From Azospirillaceae bacterium (lineage in GTDB: Bacteria > Pseudomonadota > Alphaproteobacteria > Azospirillales > Azospirillaceae): 64,000 nt of DNA. Each line of letters opens with the position of its first letter. Within the stretch, counting starts at the first letter, position 1. The stretch spans positions 806,001 through 870,000 of the forward strand of contig JAPWJW010000001.1 of NCBI GenBank assembly GCA_028283825.1, in the 5' to 3' direction. Shown here one piece after another: positions 9,437-17,578 of the stretch. The position numbers and the translations under genes were made by a program. The notes beneath the pieces were generated by a model that saw only the letters and a list, made by a program, of their open reading frames with translations, was not told the DNA's origin and ran no database searches.

Positions 9437-11839
9437 ATGACATTTTTGGCACGGGGCGGCGCCGCCGCCCGTGAATGCGCACGGCTGCGCGGCGTCCTGC
9501 TGGCGGGGGCCGCCCTCAACGTCATGGTGTGCGGCGGGGCGCTGGCGCAGGAGGCGTCATCGGCCGGCGACGTTGAGACCATCATCGTCAGCGGTAGCCG
9601 GCCGGTGAACGGCAACGGCATGATCACCTTGCAGGAGGCGCCGAAATCCGCCTCCACCGTCACGCAGAAATTCATCCAGGATCAGCCGGCGGCGGCCAAC
9701 CCGTTCCAGCTGATCAATCTGGCGCCGGGCGTGAACTCCAACGGCCGTGACGCCACCGGCACCGGCCGCGGCGCCATCTCCGTGCGCGGTTTCCAGTCCA
9801 ACCAGATCGGCCTGATCCTGGACGGCGTGCCGGTGAACGACAGCGGCACCTTCAACGTCTATCCGCAGGAATACATCGACGCCGAGAACCTGGCCCAGGT
9901 CTACATCATGCAGGGGGCCGGCGATGCCGACACGCCCAACGTGGGTGAGACGGGCGGCAACATCGGCATGGTGCTGCAGCGTCCATCCGACGACTTCCAT
10001 GTCATGGTGCAGCAGGCCCTAGGCGACAATGACTTGCGCCGCGAATTCATCCGTGTGGACACGGGCGACCTGGGTGACCGCACCAAGGCCTTCATCTCCT
10101 ACTCCAACGCCTCGGTGGATGTGTGGCGCGGTGAGGGCGACACCAAGCGCCAGCACGTCGACGCCTCCGTCGCGCACGACATCGGCGACAGCAGCCGCAT
10201 CGCGCTCAGTGCCTTCTACAACACCGCCGAGACCTATTCGTACCAGGCGCTGACCAAGGCGCAGATCGCCCAGTACGGCTACAACTTCAACTTCGCCACC
10301 GCTTTCGCCCCCACCGACCCGGCGGTGAACGGCACGGCGCAGAACGACAACAACAGCACCAACCTGAACGGCCTGACGCTGCTGCAACGCTCCAACTATT
10401 ATAAACTGGCCAGCAATCCGTTTGAGAACCTGGTGGTGTCGGTGAAGGGCAACTTCGCCCTGACGGACGACATCCGCCTCGATGTCCAGCCCTACCTCTG
10501 GTACGGCTTCGGTGCTGGCGGCACGGCGGGTTATTTCTCCGAGACCAGCGTGGCCCAGCTGGGCGGTGCTCGCGACCTGAACGGCGACGGCGACACCAAG
10601 GACACCAAGCTGTTCTACAACCCCTTTGCCCAGCAGCAGATGCGTCCCGGCTTCGTCACGCGCGGCAAGTGGACCTATGGCAACAATGAACTGGTGATGG
10701 GTTTCCAGTACGAAATCGGCAAGCTGCGCGAATGGAAACCGCTGCTGCAGGTCGATGCCTATGGCAACCCCGTCAGCCTGTGGCCCGACCTTTATAACGA
10801 GACCATCTACCGCGCCGACGGCACCGTGGTGCGTACCCAGGACCAGAAGACCACGACCGAGATCGTGCGGCCCTTCGTGGTCGATACCCTGAACCTGTTC
10901 GACGACAAGCTGGCGCTCAGCGTCGGCCTGCAGCATTCGCAGATCAACCGTAGCGGCATCAACTACCTGCCGCTCAGCCTGCGCACGGTGGGCAACGCCG
11001 TGGCGCCGACCAACCCGGAACTGGACCAGGGCAAGTTCGTGCCCAGCGCCGGCGCCGTCTATCATATCGACCAGAGCAACCAGGTCTTCCTGTCGGCGAC
11101 GCAGACCTTCCGCGCCACCGACAACACCGCCCTCTACACGGCGGGCGTGAACCTGAACACCATCCAGCCGGAATCGACGGTGGATGTGGAGGCCGGCTAC
11201 CGCTATGGCGGGCCGCTGGTCATCGGTTCCTTCACCATCTTCAACACCAACTATTCCAACCGCCAGCAGTCGCTGTTCGACGCCACCGCCAACACCACGG
11301 TGTCCAAGAACATCGGTGGCGTCATCATCAAGGGGGCGGAGGCCGAGATCGGGACCCAGCCCATTGATGGCTTCTCCGCCTACCTCTCCGGCTCTTACAC
11401 CCAAAGCCATCTGAAGAACGATTTGCTGGTGGGGCTCAGTAATGGCACGACGGTGGCCCTGCCCACGGCGGGCAAGCAGCTGACCGACACGCCGGAATGG
11501 CTGGTGTCGTCCCTGCTACGGTATGAGCGGGACAATTATTTCGCCCAGATCCAGGGCAAGTACACCGCCCACCGCTTCAGCACCCTGACGAATGATGAGG
11601 AGGTGCCGTCCTTCTACACCTTCGACGTTGCGGCCGGGTACACGCTGCCGGAGTCGCTGACCGGCAGGTTCACCACCAAGCTGGTGCTGTCCGTCACCAA
11701 CCTGTTCGACAAGCATTACCTTGGCGGCATCAATTTCGGGAACGCCGCCCAGGTTTACAACGGCGTTGCCGCCAACCTGCCCACCTATGAATTGGCGCCG
11801 CCGCGCTTCACCTCGGTGAAGATGACGGTGACCTACTAA
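9437..11839 (+). CDS. TonB-dependent outer-membrane receptor
   Basis: 800-aa outer-membrane transporter. The ATG at 9437 is chosen because it is followed by a signal peptide ending ALAQ; an 18-residue upstream extension lacks support. A TonB box (ETIIVSGSR) follows the signal, then a plug domain (about 50-170, with AISVRGFQSNQIGLILDGV), then a beta-barrel ending in an aromatic residue (VKMTVTY). The barrel resembles FecA/catecholate-type receptors in its C-terminal NLFDKHYLGG strand. The ligand is not predictable; no siderophore or sugar operon is adjacent. A terminator-like stem follows, shared with the convergent WYL gene. Confidence 0.92.
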   Translation: MTFLARGGAAARECARLRGVLLAGAALNVMVCGGALAQEASSAGDVETIIVSGSRPVNGNGMITLQEAPKSASTVTQKFIQDQPAAANPFQLINLAPGVNSNGRDATGTGRGAISVRGFQSNQIGLILDGVPVNDSGTFNVYPQEYIDAENLAQVYIMQGAGDADTPNVGETGGNIGMVLQRPSDDFHVMVQQALGDNDLRREFIRVDTGDLGDRTKAFISYSNASVDVWRGEGDTKRQHVDASVAHDIGDSSRIALSAFYNTAETYSYQALTKAQIAQYGYNFNFATAFAPTDPAVNGTAQNDNNSTNLNGLTLLQRSNYYKLASNPFENLVVSVKGNFALTDDIRLDVQPYLWYGFGAGGTAGYFSETSVAQLGGARDLNGDGDTKDTKLFYNPFAQQQMRPGFVTRGKWTYGNNELVMGFQYEIGKLREWKPLLQVDAYGNPVSLWPDLYNETIYRADGTVVRTQDQKTTTEIVRPFVVDTLNLFDDKLALSVGLQHSQINRSGINYLPLSLRTVGNAVAPTNPELDQGKFVPSAGAVYHIDQSNQVFLSATQTFRATDNTALYTAGVNLNTIQPESTVDVEAGYRYGGPLVIGSFTIFNTNYSNRQQSLFDATANTTVSKNIGGVIIKGAEAEIGTQPIDGFSAYLSGSYTQSHLKNDLLVGLSNGTTVALPTAGKQLTDTPEWLVSSLLRYERDNYFAQIQGKYTAHRFSTLTNDEEVPSFYTFDVAAGYTLPESLTGRFTTKLVLSVTNLFDKHYLGGINFGNAAQVYNGVAANLPTYELAPPRFTSVKMTVTY

Positions 11840-11861
11840 GCGGTTTTCCACAATGAGGGTC

Positions 11862-11886
11862 GCCGGTGCCCGGACGGGGTGCCGGC
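11862..11886. terminator. Hairpin between convergent genes
   Basis: A 10-bp stem (two G-U wobbles) with a 5-nt loop: GCCGGTGCCC / GGGTGCCGGC, followed on the plus strand by CTTCTT. It lies between the receptor stop and the WYL regulator stop and could serve both. The U-tract is weak. Confidence 0.4.
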
Positions 11887-11898
11887 GGCCTTCTTGAT

Positions 11899-12879
11899 TC
11901 ACGCGCCATAGCGCGCGTGCAGCGCCGCCGCCAGTTCGCCCATGCGGGCGCGCAGATCCGGCGGGCCCAGCACCTCCACGGTCAGGCCCAGGCCCAGCAG
12001 CTGCTGGGCGGTCCAGTCCACGGTCTCCAGCGGGATGTCGGCCTCATACCAGCCGTCGGCATCGGGTCCACCCACGCTGGCGGCGATGCGTTCGTTGAAG
12101 GCGGGCCCCAAATTGCGCAGCTGTTTCAGGCCGGTGGCCGTTGCCCGCACCCGGGCGGTGCCGGTGTACAGCCCCGCCTCGAAACTCTGCAGCGATTCCT
12201 GCCAGTGCCGGGGCAGGTCGAAACCGGCGGGCCGGGTGAAACACCGGTCCAGCACCGTGTGCTGCAGGATGTTTGAAATGCGGTAGGTGCGGGGGCCGCC
12301 CGAATTGCCCCCACTCTCAGCCTGCGCCACGAGGTACCAGACGCCCCCTTTCAGGACCAGGCCCAGCGGCTCCACCACGCGGTCGACCACGCCGGCCCAA
12401 CGTTCGTACCGCATGCGGATCACTTGCTCGTTCCATACGGCGCGGGCGATGTCGGGCAGGATGTCGACCTTGCCGGTCGCCTGGAACCAGCCCACCGGAT
12501 CCAGGTGGATGCGGGCGTTCAGCCGCGCCGCCGTTTGCCGCCCCTGTTCCGGCAGTGCCGCCAGCAGCTTCAGCTGTGCGGCTGCCAGGGTATCGCCCAG
12601 GCCCAGTTCCGCCGCCGGGCCGGGCAGGCCCGCCAGGAACAGGCTTTCCGCCTCCTGCGCCGTCATGCCGGTCAGCCGGGTGCGATAGCCGTCCAGAAGC
12701 TGGAAACCGCCCGCCCGGCCGCGGTCGCCATAGACAGGCACGCCGGCGGCACTCAAATCGTCGATGTCGCGATAGACGGTGCGCACCGTCACCTCAAGCT
12801 CCTCCGCCAGGGCCGGGGCGGTCAGGCGACCCCGGGTCTGAAGCAGCATGAGCAGGGAGAGAAGACGGCTGGCGCGCAT
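11899..12879 (-). CDS. WYL-domain helix-turn-helix regulator (YafY/DeoR-like)
   Basis: 326-aa transcription factor. The N-terminal HTH_11/DeoR-type domain (about 1-60) has MRASRLLSLLMLLQTRGRLT and TVRTVYRDIDDLSAAGVPV. The WYL ligand-sensing domain follows at about 135-220 (VVEPLGLVLKGGVWYLVAQ), then a C-terminal extension. The ATG at 12879 is preferred because 22 extra upstream residues are atypical of the family. It is divergent from the Tat-type DUF1579-like gene, with about 107 bp between starts, the usual arrangement for a local regulator of this family. Effector unknown. Confidence 0.9.
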   Translation of the reverse strand: MRASRLLSLLMLLQTRGRLTAPALAEELEVTVRTVYRDIDDLSAAGVPVYGDRGRAGGFQLLDGYRTRLTGMTAQEAESLFLAGLPGPAAELGLGDTLAAAQLKLLAALPEQGRQTAARLNARIHLDPVGWFQATGKVDILPDIARAVWNEQVIRMRYERWAGVVDRVVEPLGLVLKGGVWYLVAQAESGGNSGGPRTYRISNILQHTVLDRCFTRPAGFDLPRHWQESLQSFEAGLYTGTARVRATATGLKQLRNLGPAFNERIAASVGGPDADGWYEADIPLETVDWTAQQLLGLGLTVEVLGPPDLRARMGELAAALHARYGA

Positions 12880-12986
12880 GAATTTCAACTTAGCAGATAA
12901 TACATGACAAAGGATGTCAGGTTTTGTCCGGTAAATTGATTGCACCGGGCGAACAAGCCCGGTTTTCCCTCCTGGAGGACCACCCC

Positions 12987-13631
12987 ATGCGTATTGCCGC
13001 CGCTTCCCCCACCCGCCGGTCCGCGCTGCTGGGCGCGGGCCTCCTGACCTTTGCCGCAGGCGCTTCGGCGCGGGCCGAGCACCTGTCCCCGGTTGACCGC
13101 CGCCCGGCCGATCCCGATCAGGCCGACCTGCTGACAGGGGGGCCAGGGCCGGGTGATTTCGATTTTCTGGCCGGCCGTTGGTCGGTGCTCAGCCGTCGGC
13201 GCGTGACGCGCTGGGCGGATGACGACCGCTGGGACCAGGTGCAGGCCACCGCCCATGGCCAAGTCATGCTGCGTGGCTCGGCTTGCGTGGATGAATTGGA
13301 ACTGCCCGTCCAGGCGGGGGACCCTCCGGGGACGGCCGTCACCTTTCGGCTCTACGATCCGGTGGCCTGCCAATGGGCGCTGCATCGGGTGGACGGTCGC
13401 GCCGGCGCGTTGCTGCCGCCGCTGACCGGCCGTTTCATCGGGGGCCTGTTCGCCGGCCGGCGGGGGGAATTCCACGGCCAGGACCATGATCCGCTGCTGG
13501 GTCGGGAGGTGGCGGTGCGCGCCGTCTGGTCACGCATCTCCGCCACCGCCGCCCAATGGGAACAGGCCTGGTCGGCTGACCAGGGCCGTACCTGGGAAAC
13601 CAACTGGACCCTGGCGTTCACGCGCGCCTGA
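12987..13631 (+). CDS. Tat-type exported DUF1579-like protein
   Basis: 214 aa. The start has a good ribosome site (CTGGAGGA, spacing 6). The N-terminus has a twin-arginine signal (PTRRSALLGAGLLTFAAG) ending ASARA. The mature part begins with a GDFDFLAGRWSVLSRR motif and ends EQAWSADQGRTWETNWTLAF, both typical of DUF1579-like small beta-barrel proteins. The Tat signal suggests folded export. It is divergent from the WYL regulator, which probably controls it (inference). Biochemical role unknown. Confidence 0.75.
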   Translation: MRIAAASPTRRSALLGAGLLTFAAGASARAEHLSPVDRRPADPDQADLLTGGPGPGDFDFLAGRWSVLSRRRVTRWADDDRWDQVQATAHGQVMLRGSACVDELELPVQAGDPPGTAVTFRLYDPVACQWALHRVDGRAGALLPPLTGRFIGGLFAGRRGEFHGQDHDPLLGREVAVRAVWSRISATAAQWEQAWSADQGRTWETNWTLAFTRA

Positions 13632-13750
13632 TGCCGCTGGAAATCGTCGGTGCTTTGCCGCTTGACCTAAATCTTTGTTGAGGTTTTAGCCTGCGCGCAA
13701 TTCGGCACCGACACCGGCTCTGAAGTGCCGAATAGGGAAGGAAAACCACC

Positions 13751-14056
13751 ATGAGACTGCAAGCCACCCTGATGATGGCCGTGACAATGCTGGTGTCCGC
13801 CGGCGTGGCGGACCGCGCGCTCGCCTGGCCGCCGGACCTGCTGCCCGTGGGGGCCTTGCCGTTGAAAGCCGCGCCCAGGGCTGCGGTGCCTCTGGCCGCC
13901 AATCCCCTGACGCCGTGTTGCGCCGGTGCGGGACTGCGGGATGCCGTTCCCGAGGTGGGCGGCGGCGGGGTCGCGGCGAACCCGGTGGCGTCCTGGCAAG
14001 GCTGTTTGCTGAAGGGGGCGCCGCGAATCCGCCGTTCGGCGTCCATCGGTTTCTGA
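13751..14056 (+). CDS. Small secreted hypothetical protein
   Basis: 101 aa, preceded by an AGGGAAGG ribosome site with good spacing. The N-terminus (MRLQATLMMAVTMLVSAGVA) is a plausible signal peptide with cleavage near ALA-WPP. The rest is Pro/Ala/Gly-rich with three cysteines and no recognised domain. The low-complexity GC-rich composition makes coding status uncertain; a family search would decide. Confidence 0.45.
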   Translation: MRLQATLMMAVTMLVSAGVADRALAWPPDLLPVGALPLKAAPRAAVPLAANPLTPCCAGAGLRDAVPEVGGGGVAANPVASWQGCLLKGAPRIRRSASIGF

Positions 14057-14165
14057 CCAAGGTCTATTGCCGGCGGCCTTTTAGGGGCCTTGGCCTCCGG
14101 CCCGTCCGCTTGGGACAGTGGCGGTGACCGGCGACACCTGTCGCCTTTGCACGGGAGGCCCCAAG

Positions 14166-14498
14166 ATGGAACAATCCGCACGCCCAATGTCACCGCCCGC
14201 CGTATCGAAGCCCCGCCGGCGTTGGCTGAAGCCCCTGTTGGTCGGCGTGGGCATCGTGGGGGCCGGGCTGCTGCTCAGCGCTTGCGCCACCCAGCCACCG
14301 CCCATGGCCGGGCGGGAACTGCCGGGTTTCCTCTACGGCTTGCTGCATGGCCTGATCGCGCCGTTCAGCTTCGTCTACAGCCTGGTTTCCGATACCCGCG
14401 TCTATGCCTATCCCAACCCCGGCCGCTGGTATGACTTCGGCTTTCTGCTGGGCGTCAGCGCATGGGGCAGCGGCGGCACCCACGTCGTCCGCCGCTAA
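14166..14498 (+). CDS. Small conserved lipoprotein
   Basis: 110 aa. After a basic N-terminus there is a membrane segment and a lipobox LLSAC, so it is predicted to be lipid-anchored. The mature part contains FLYGLLHGLIAPFSFVYSLV, then VYAYPNPGRWYDFGFLLGV and a Gly-rich end; this FPN-GRWYDFGFLLG pattern is a conserved hypothetical family. The ATG at 14166 is preferred over one 16 codons upstream because it follows GGGAGG. The gene overlaps the next gene's 3' end by 4 nt in convergent orientation. Function unknown. Confidence 0.75.
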   Translation: MEQSARPMSPPAVSKPRRRWLKPLLVGVGIVGAGLLLSACATQPPPMAGRELPGFLYGLLHGLIAPFSFVYSLVSDTRVYAYPNPGRWYDFGFLLGVSAWGSGGTHVVRR

Positions 14499-15064
14499 GC
14501 GCCGTTCAGGCCTTGCCCCAGGGCACTGGGCAAGGGGCGGATGGGAACGCTGCGGGGCGTTCCCGCCGGCACCGGCCTGTTGGGCATGGCCTGAAGGCCT
14601 GATGCCGCTTCGATGGGGCTGAACGGTGGCACCAGCGCCAGTCCGCGCTCCAATGTCCATAGTGCCGCTTCGCGGCTATCCCCGGCCTCTTCGCTCAGGC
14701 CCGCCCGGGCCAGCACGTCCGCCTGTTTCAGCAGACTGGCCGCCGCCTCCACGCGCACCCGCAGGGTGGCCGCCGGCCGTAGGTCGGCTTCGCCCGTTCG
14801 GCCGTAGGCGTCCAGTGCGGCCTCAAGCCGGCCGATGCCCTCCAGGGTCTGTTCCAGCGCCGGTGCTGCGGTTTCCACCAACTCATCCAACGCTGCCTGT
14901 CCCTGGCCCTGGGCCAGACGGCCGCAGGCCAACCGCACGCTCAACGCTGCATGCGCGGCCGACCGCGCCAGTGCCGGTACCTGCGCGGCCGGCGCCGGCA
15001 AAGCGGTGGCGGCCAGCGGAACGGTCAGGGATATCGGGGAATTGGGGATGGAGGACGACGGCAT
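14495..15064 (-). CDS. Hypothetical alanine-rich protein
   Basis: 189 aa without signal peptide. The central part (about 45-150) is predicted almost fully helical (ALDELVETAAPALEQTLEGI, LRVRVEAAASLLKQADVLA); the C-terminus is proline-rich (RPVPAGTPRSVPIRPLP). The ATG has GGAG nine nt upstream on the minus strand. It is the last gene before the phage-like element. A GC-rich hairpin lies 29 bp upstream of its start. No family recognised. Confidence 0.6.
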   Translation of the reverse strand: MPSSSIPNSPISLTVPLAATALPAPAAQVPALARSAAHAALSVRLACGRLAQGQGQAALDELVETAAPALEQTLEGIGRLEAALDAYGRTGEADLRPAATLRVRVEAAASLLKQADVLARAGLSEEAGDSREAALWTLERGLALVPPFSPIEAASGLQAMPNRPVPAGTPRSVPIRPLPSALGQGLNGA

Positions 15065-15092
15065 GGATGGGGCTCCGGCTGGAATGAAAAGG

Positions 15093-15136
15093 GCCCGGGG
15101 CGGTGGCCGCCATGACGGCGCCGGTCCGCCCCGGGC
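15093..15136 (-). terminator. GC-rich hairpin upstream of the hypothetical gene
   Basis: An 11-bp perfect stem, GCCCGGGGCGG / CCGCCCCGGGC, with a 22-nt loop. Read on the minus strand it is followed by CCTTTTC. It lies in the leader of the 15064 gene, so it could be an attenuator or a terminator for transcripts coming from the SOS-box region. Direction is inferred from the T run. Confidence 0.4.
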
Positions 15137-15317
15137 GATGGCGACCGCCCCGGGGGAGGGGGCAGGCCGGGCGGTCGCCGGGCGCGGCTGAGGTGGATGG
15201 GAACACGTCAGCCGGCAATCGCGACCTTATATGGAGATAAATCTCCCTTCAAGGGAAAATGGAGAAAAATCATCCAGTGGGGATTTTTATTCCGGCCCAT
15301 CCCTTCATGGGCATGGC

Positions 15318-15355
15318 TTGACCGTTCTCATCCGAAATGAGAACGTAAAGAGAAC
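15318..15355 (+). promoter_or_regulatory. SOS (LexA) box with adjacent palindrome and -35 element
   Basis: GAAC-GTAAAGA-GAAC at 15341-15355 is an exact GAAC-N7-GAAC, the reverse complement of the alphaproteobacterial LexA site GTTC-N7-GTTC. Immediately before it is an 8-bp inverted repeat GTTCTCAT-ccgaa-ATGAGAAC (15324-15344) that shares its last half with the LexA box, and before that a TTGACC -35-like hexamer (15318-15323). No good -10 was found at standard spacing. The nearest rightward gene starts at 15532 and the nearest leftward gene at 15064. Confidence 0.6.
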
Positions 15356-15363
15356 ATATGGCC

Positions 15364-15397
15364 GCGATGCCGGGTGCGAAGGTGCATCCGGCATCGC
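15364..15397 (+). other. Perfect 10-bp stem-loop in the leader
   Basis: GCGATGCCGG and CCGGCATCGC form a perfect 10-bp stem with a 14-nt loop, 9 bp downstream of the LexA box. No U-tract follows, so it is more likely a leader structure or a second protein site than a terminator. The rest of the 15190-15531 gap holds no gene that can be supported. Confidence 0.5.
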
Positions 15398-15531
15398 ACG
15401 CTAACCGGGTTCTTATTGTCGCGATTTATCTAAGACAGTTGATTTTTCGACCTTTCCGGACGGCGCGGCGCTGGGTGCGAACCTGGCGCCGCCGCCGGTC
15501 CATGGAACGGCTTGGCGGATAGAGGAGAGGA

Positions 15532-15975
15532 ATGTCGGGTCGCGTGTCACAGCGGCGGTCGCCCCTGACCGGGGGGACCGATCCCGGGGCCACCCCGGCC
15601 GGTTCGGGCGCGCCTGCGTTCCCGCAGTGTCTGCTGCGGGTGGCGGTGGGCGGCGTGCCGGTCATGGCCGCTGTGACCGATATTTGGCCTTGGCCGCTCT
15701 TGTCCCTGTCCCGCTATCGGCAGGTCGATATGGTGCCTGTGCTGCATCGTGTGGGGACGGACGTAGCCATCGCCGCGGATGCGTGGATCGCCCTGGATGG
15801 AAATGCCGAAGGGAACGGAACCGCGGCGGCCGACCGGGGTATCCGCGTACGGCTGTACCTGGTCGATGTTCTGCCGGTGCACGTAGGCGGGGCCGATTTG
15901 GCACAGGGAAACAACGGCGTGGGAATGCTGATCAGCCGGCATCTTGTTGCCCGGCTGGGCGGATTATCATGCTGA
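15532..15975 (+). CDS. Hypothetical protein next to phage repressor, possibly SOS-linked
   Basis: 147 aa, strong ribosome site (AGAGGAGAGGA directly before ATG). From residue 35 on, alternating hydrophobic strands are visible (LLRVAVGGVPVMAAVTDI, RVRLYLVDVLPVHVGGADLA), suggesting a small beta-rich domain; no family is recognised. It lies downstream of the LexA box and is convergent with the repressor gene, with 41 bp between stops. By analogy with LexA-controlled antirepressors such as Tum of coliphage 186 it could be an antirepressor, but that is position-based inference only. Confidence 0.55.
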   Translation: MSGRVSQRRSPLTGGTDPGATPAGSGAPAFPQCLLRVAVGGVPVMAAVTDIWPWPLLSLSRYRQVDMVPVLHRVGTDVAIAADAWIALDGNAEGNGTAAADRGIRVRLYLVDVLPVHVGGADLAQGNNGVGMLISRHLVARLGGLSC

Positions 15976-16016
15976 GGCCAAGGCGCGGGGCGGCCTTTCC
16001 GGTGACCCGGTCGGGA

Positions 16017-16502
16017 TCAGCGCTGGCTGATCTCCCGCTCGATCTTCAGCTTTTCCAGGTCCAGCTGGAACAGGCGGATCAATTGGGCCGCCAGGTCCAG
16101 TTCGCCGCGGTAGTAGGCCGCGCGCACCTTGTCCAGCACGGCATCCAGGACTGCATGTTCCGGCAGCCGTGGCGGTTCGGTATCGGTCGGCGGGGCAGCG
16201 TAAGGCGGGGTTGGGGGGGCTGCCAGGCCTGTGGGCGCCGCCGCCGAGTCGTCGGACAGCCGGCTTTCGCCGATCAGGTCCTCGATTCGGCATCCCAGGC
16301 CCCGGGCGATCTTATAGATGGTGTCCGCCCGCGGGGACGCGGACTTGCCGTACATGATGCCCTTGATGGTGCCTTCGTTCAGGCCCGCCCGCCGCTCAAA
16401 CTCCGCATACCCCAGGTTCAGCGCCACCAGACGCAAGCCCAGCCGTTCAGCCAGCGGGCTGGGCGGGGTTTCAATGGGGGTGGCTTTGGCTGCGGTATTC
16501 AT
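16017..16502 (-). CDS. XRE/Cro-CI-type phage repressor
   Basis: 161 aa. Residues about 18-80 form a helix-turn-helix of the XRE family (AERLGLRLVALNLGYAEFER, GLNEGTIKGIMYGKSASPRA, YKIARGLGCRIEDLIGE). A proline-rich linker follows, then a charged helical C-terminus (RAAYYRGELDLAAQLIRLF) that probably oligomerises. There is no S24 peptidase motif, so RecA-stimulated self-cleavage is unlikely and induction would need another route. It is divergent from the early operon and probably binds the repeated GAAA(A/T)(A/T)TACCCT sites between them. Confidence 0.85.
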   Translation of the reverse strand: MNTAAKATPIETPPSPLAERLGLRLVALNLGYAEFERRAGLNEGTIKGIMYGKSASPRADTIYKIARGLGCRIEDLIGESRLSDDSAAAPTGLAAPPTPPYAAPPTDTEPPRLPEHAVLDAVLDKVRAAYYRGELDLAAQLIRLFQLDLEKLKIEREISQR

Positions 16503-16507
16503 GTGGG

Positions 16508-16577
16508 GAAATTTACCCTGACCTGAACGGCACGTCTTGGGGGAATTATGCCCTGGCTATCGGGAGAAAAATACCCT
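16508..16577. promoter_or_regulatory. Repeated candidate repressor operators
   Basis: Two direct copies of a 12-mer, GAAATTTACCCT at 16508-16519 and GAAAAATACCCT at 16566-16577 (10 of 12 identical), lie in the divergent region between repressor and early operon. The first overlaps the repressor leader just before its ATG. Binding by the XRE protein is inferred from position. Confidence 0.45.
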
Positions 16578-16650
16578 ATCCTTGGCGGTATGACCAGTGG
16601 TTCCGTACAGGGCCACGTCAGAACGCGACCCTGAAAAGAGGAAGGAAGCC

Positions 16651-16923
16651 ATGCCCCCCAGGTCCCGGGGTGACGCCCCCGTTTTGCCCGCCGCCCGGGC
16701 GCCCGGATCGTCCGCCGCCGCCGTGCCGGTCACGACCAGCCTGCAGGCCAGGGTGGGCCGCACCGCCTCCACCCCGGATGAGCTGCGGTCCATGGCCATG
16801 GCCGCCTGGCACAAGCGCGGCGTGGCCATGATCCGGTTGGACGACCTGCCCAATGAATTCGATCGGCTGGCGGTGGAGGCCATCGCCACCACGCTTTACG
16901 GAAAAAGGATGCTTTCGGAATGA
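16651..16923 (+). CDS. Small early phage-region protein
   Basis: 90 aa, ribosome site GAGGAAGGAAG before ATG. A disordered basic N-terminus precedes a helical C-terminal half (STPDELRSMAMAAWHKRGVA, then MIRLDDLPNEFDRLAVEAIA and TTLYGKRM). This pattern looks conserved but no named domain is recognised. First gene rightward from the repressor operators; it overlaps the next gene by 4 nt (ATGA), indicating translational coupling. Confidence 0.7.
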   Translation: MPPRSRGDAPVLPAARAPGSSAAAVPVTTSLQARVGRTASTPDELRSMAMAAWHKRGVAMIRLDDLPNEFDRLAVEAIATTLYGKRMLSE

Positions 16924-17543
16924 CGACGCCCGCTTCTTTCCCCGCGGCCATCGAAACCGGCCCCAAGGCACCGTCCCGCCGCCGGGCCGGGCGGCCGCGC
17001 AAGGCCGGTGCCCGCCACGCTTGCGGCCAACTGGTCCAGACAGGGGATTCCGCCATCCTGCCCCAGGCGCTGGAACGCCGGGCTGATCTGCTGGGCGCGC
17101 CCAGTTCGTTGACGATGGCACAACTGCTGGACCAGCGGGCGGGGCAACCCCTGGGGCAGCTGCTGCTGCGCGGCCGGCTGACCCGGCGCCAGCACGATGC
17201 CGGACAGGCCGTCGGTGGCCTGTGGCGCGCCTGGCTATCATTGGCGGAGGCGCCCAAGCCCCACGCGTATGTGCCGGAATCTGGCAGCGGTGTCGTGCGT
17301 CTGGATGTGGACCCCGACCGTTGGGCGCGTACCGATGAACGGCTGGCCCATGCCCGCGTCCTGATCCGGGCCAGCGGTCCCCATGGTGTGCTGGCCCTGG
17401 CCCTGGTGGAAACGTTGTGCGCTGACGAGATCATGCCCCGGCGCTTTGATGCGGCCTGGGCGGGGGAGTGGCCGCAGGGTTGGGCGGCACTGACCGCAGC
17501 GCTGGACGCTCTGGCGGACCACTACCGCCTGCCCCACGACTGA
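16920..17543 (+). CDS. Phage-region protein of unknown function upstream of the late operon
   Basis: 207 aa. A basic start (SRRRAGRPRKAG, AT-hook-like GRP) precedes a mostly helical domain with LLRGRLTRRQHDAGQAVGGL and LWRAWLSLAEAPKPH, then a C-terminal helix pair (ALVETLCADEIMPRR, LDALADHYRLPHD). Translationally coupled to the 16651 gene. Proteins in this position often regulate phage late transcription, but no motif proves DNA binding beyond the GRP segment. Function not assigned. Confidence 0.65.
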   Translation: MTTPASFPAAIETGPKAPSRRRAGRPRKAGARHACGQLVQTGDSAILPQALERRADLLGAPSSLTMAQLLDQRAGQPLGQLLLRGRLTRRQHDAGQAVGGLWRAWLSLAEAPKPHAYVPESGSGVVRLDVDPDRWARTDERLAHARVLIRASGPHGVLALALVETLCADEIMPRRFDAAWAGEWPQGWAALTAALDALADHYRLPHD

Positions 17544-17578
17544 CCGCCGCCTTTTCGAGATACCGCCAGAGGTGCCCC

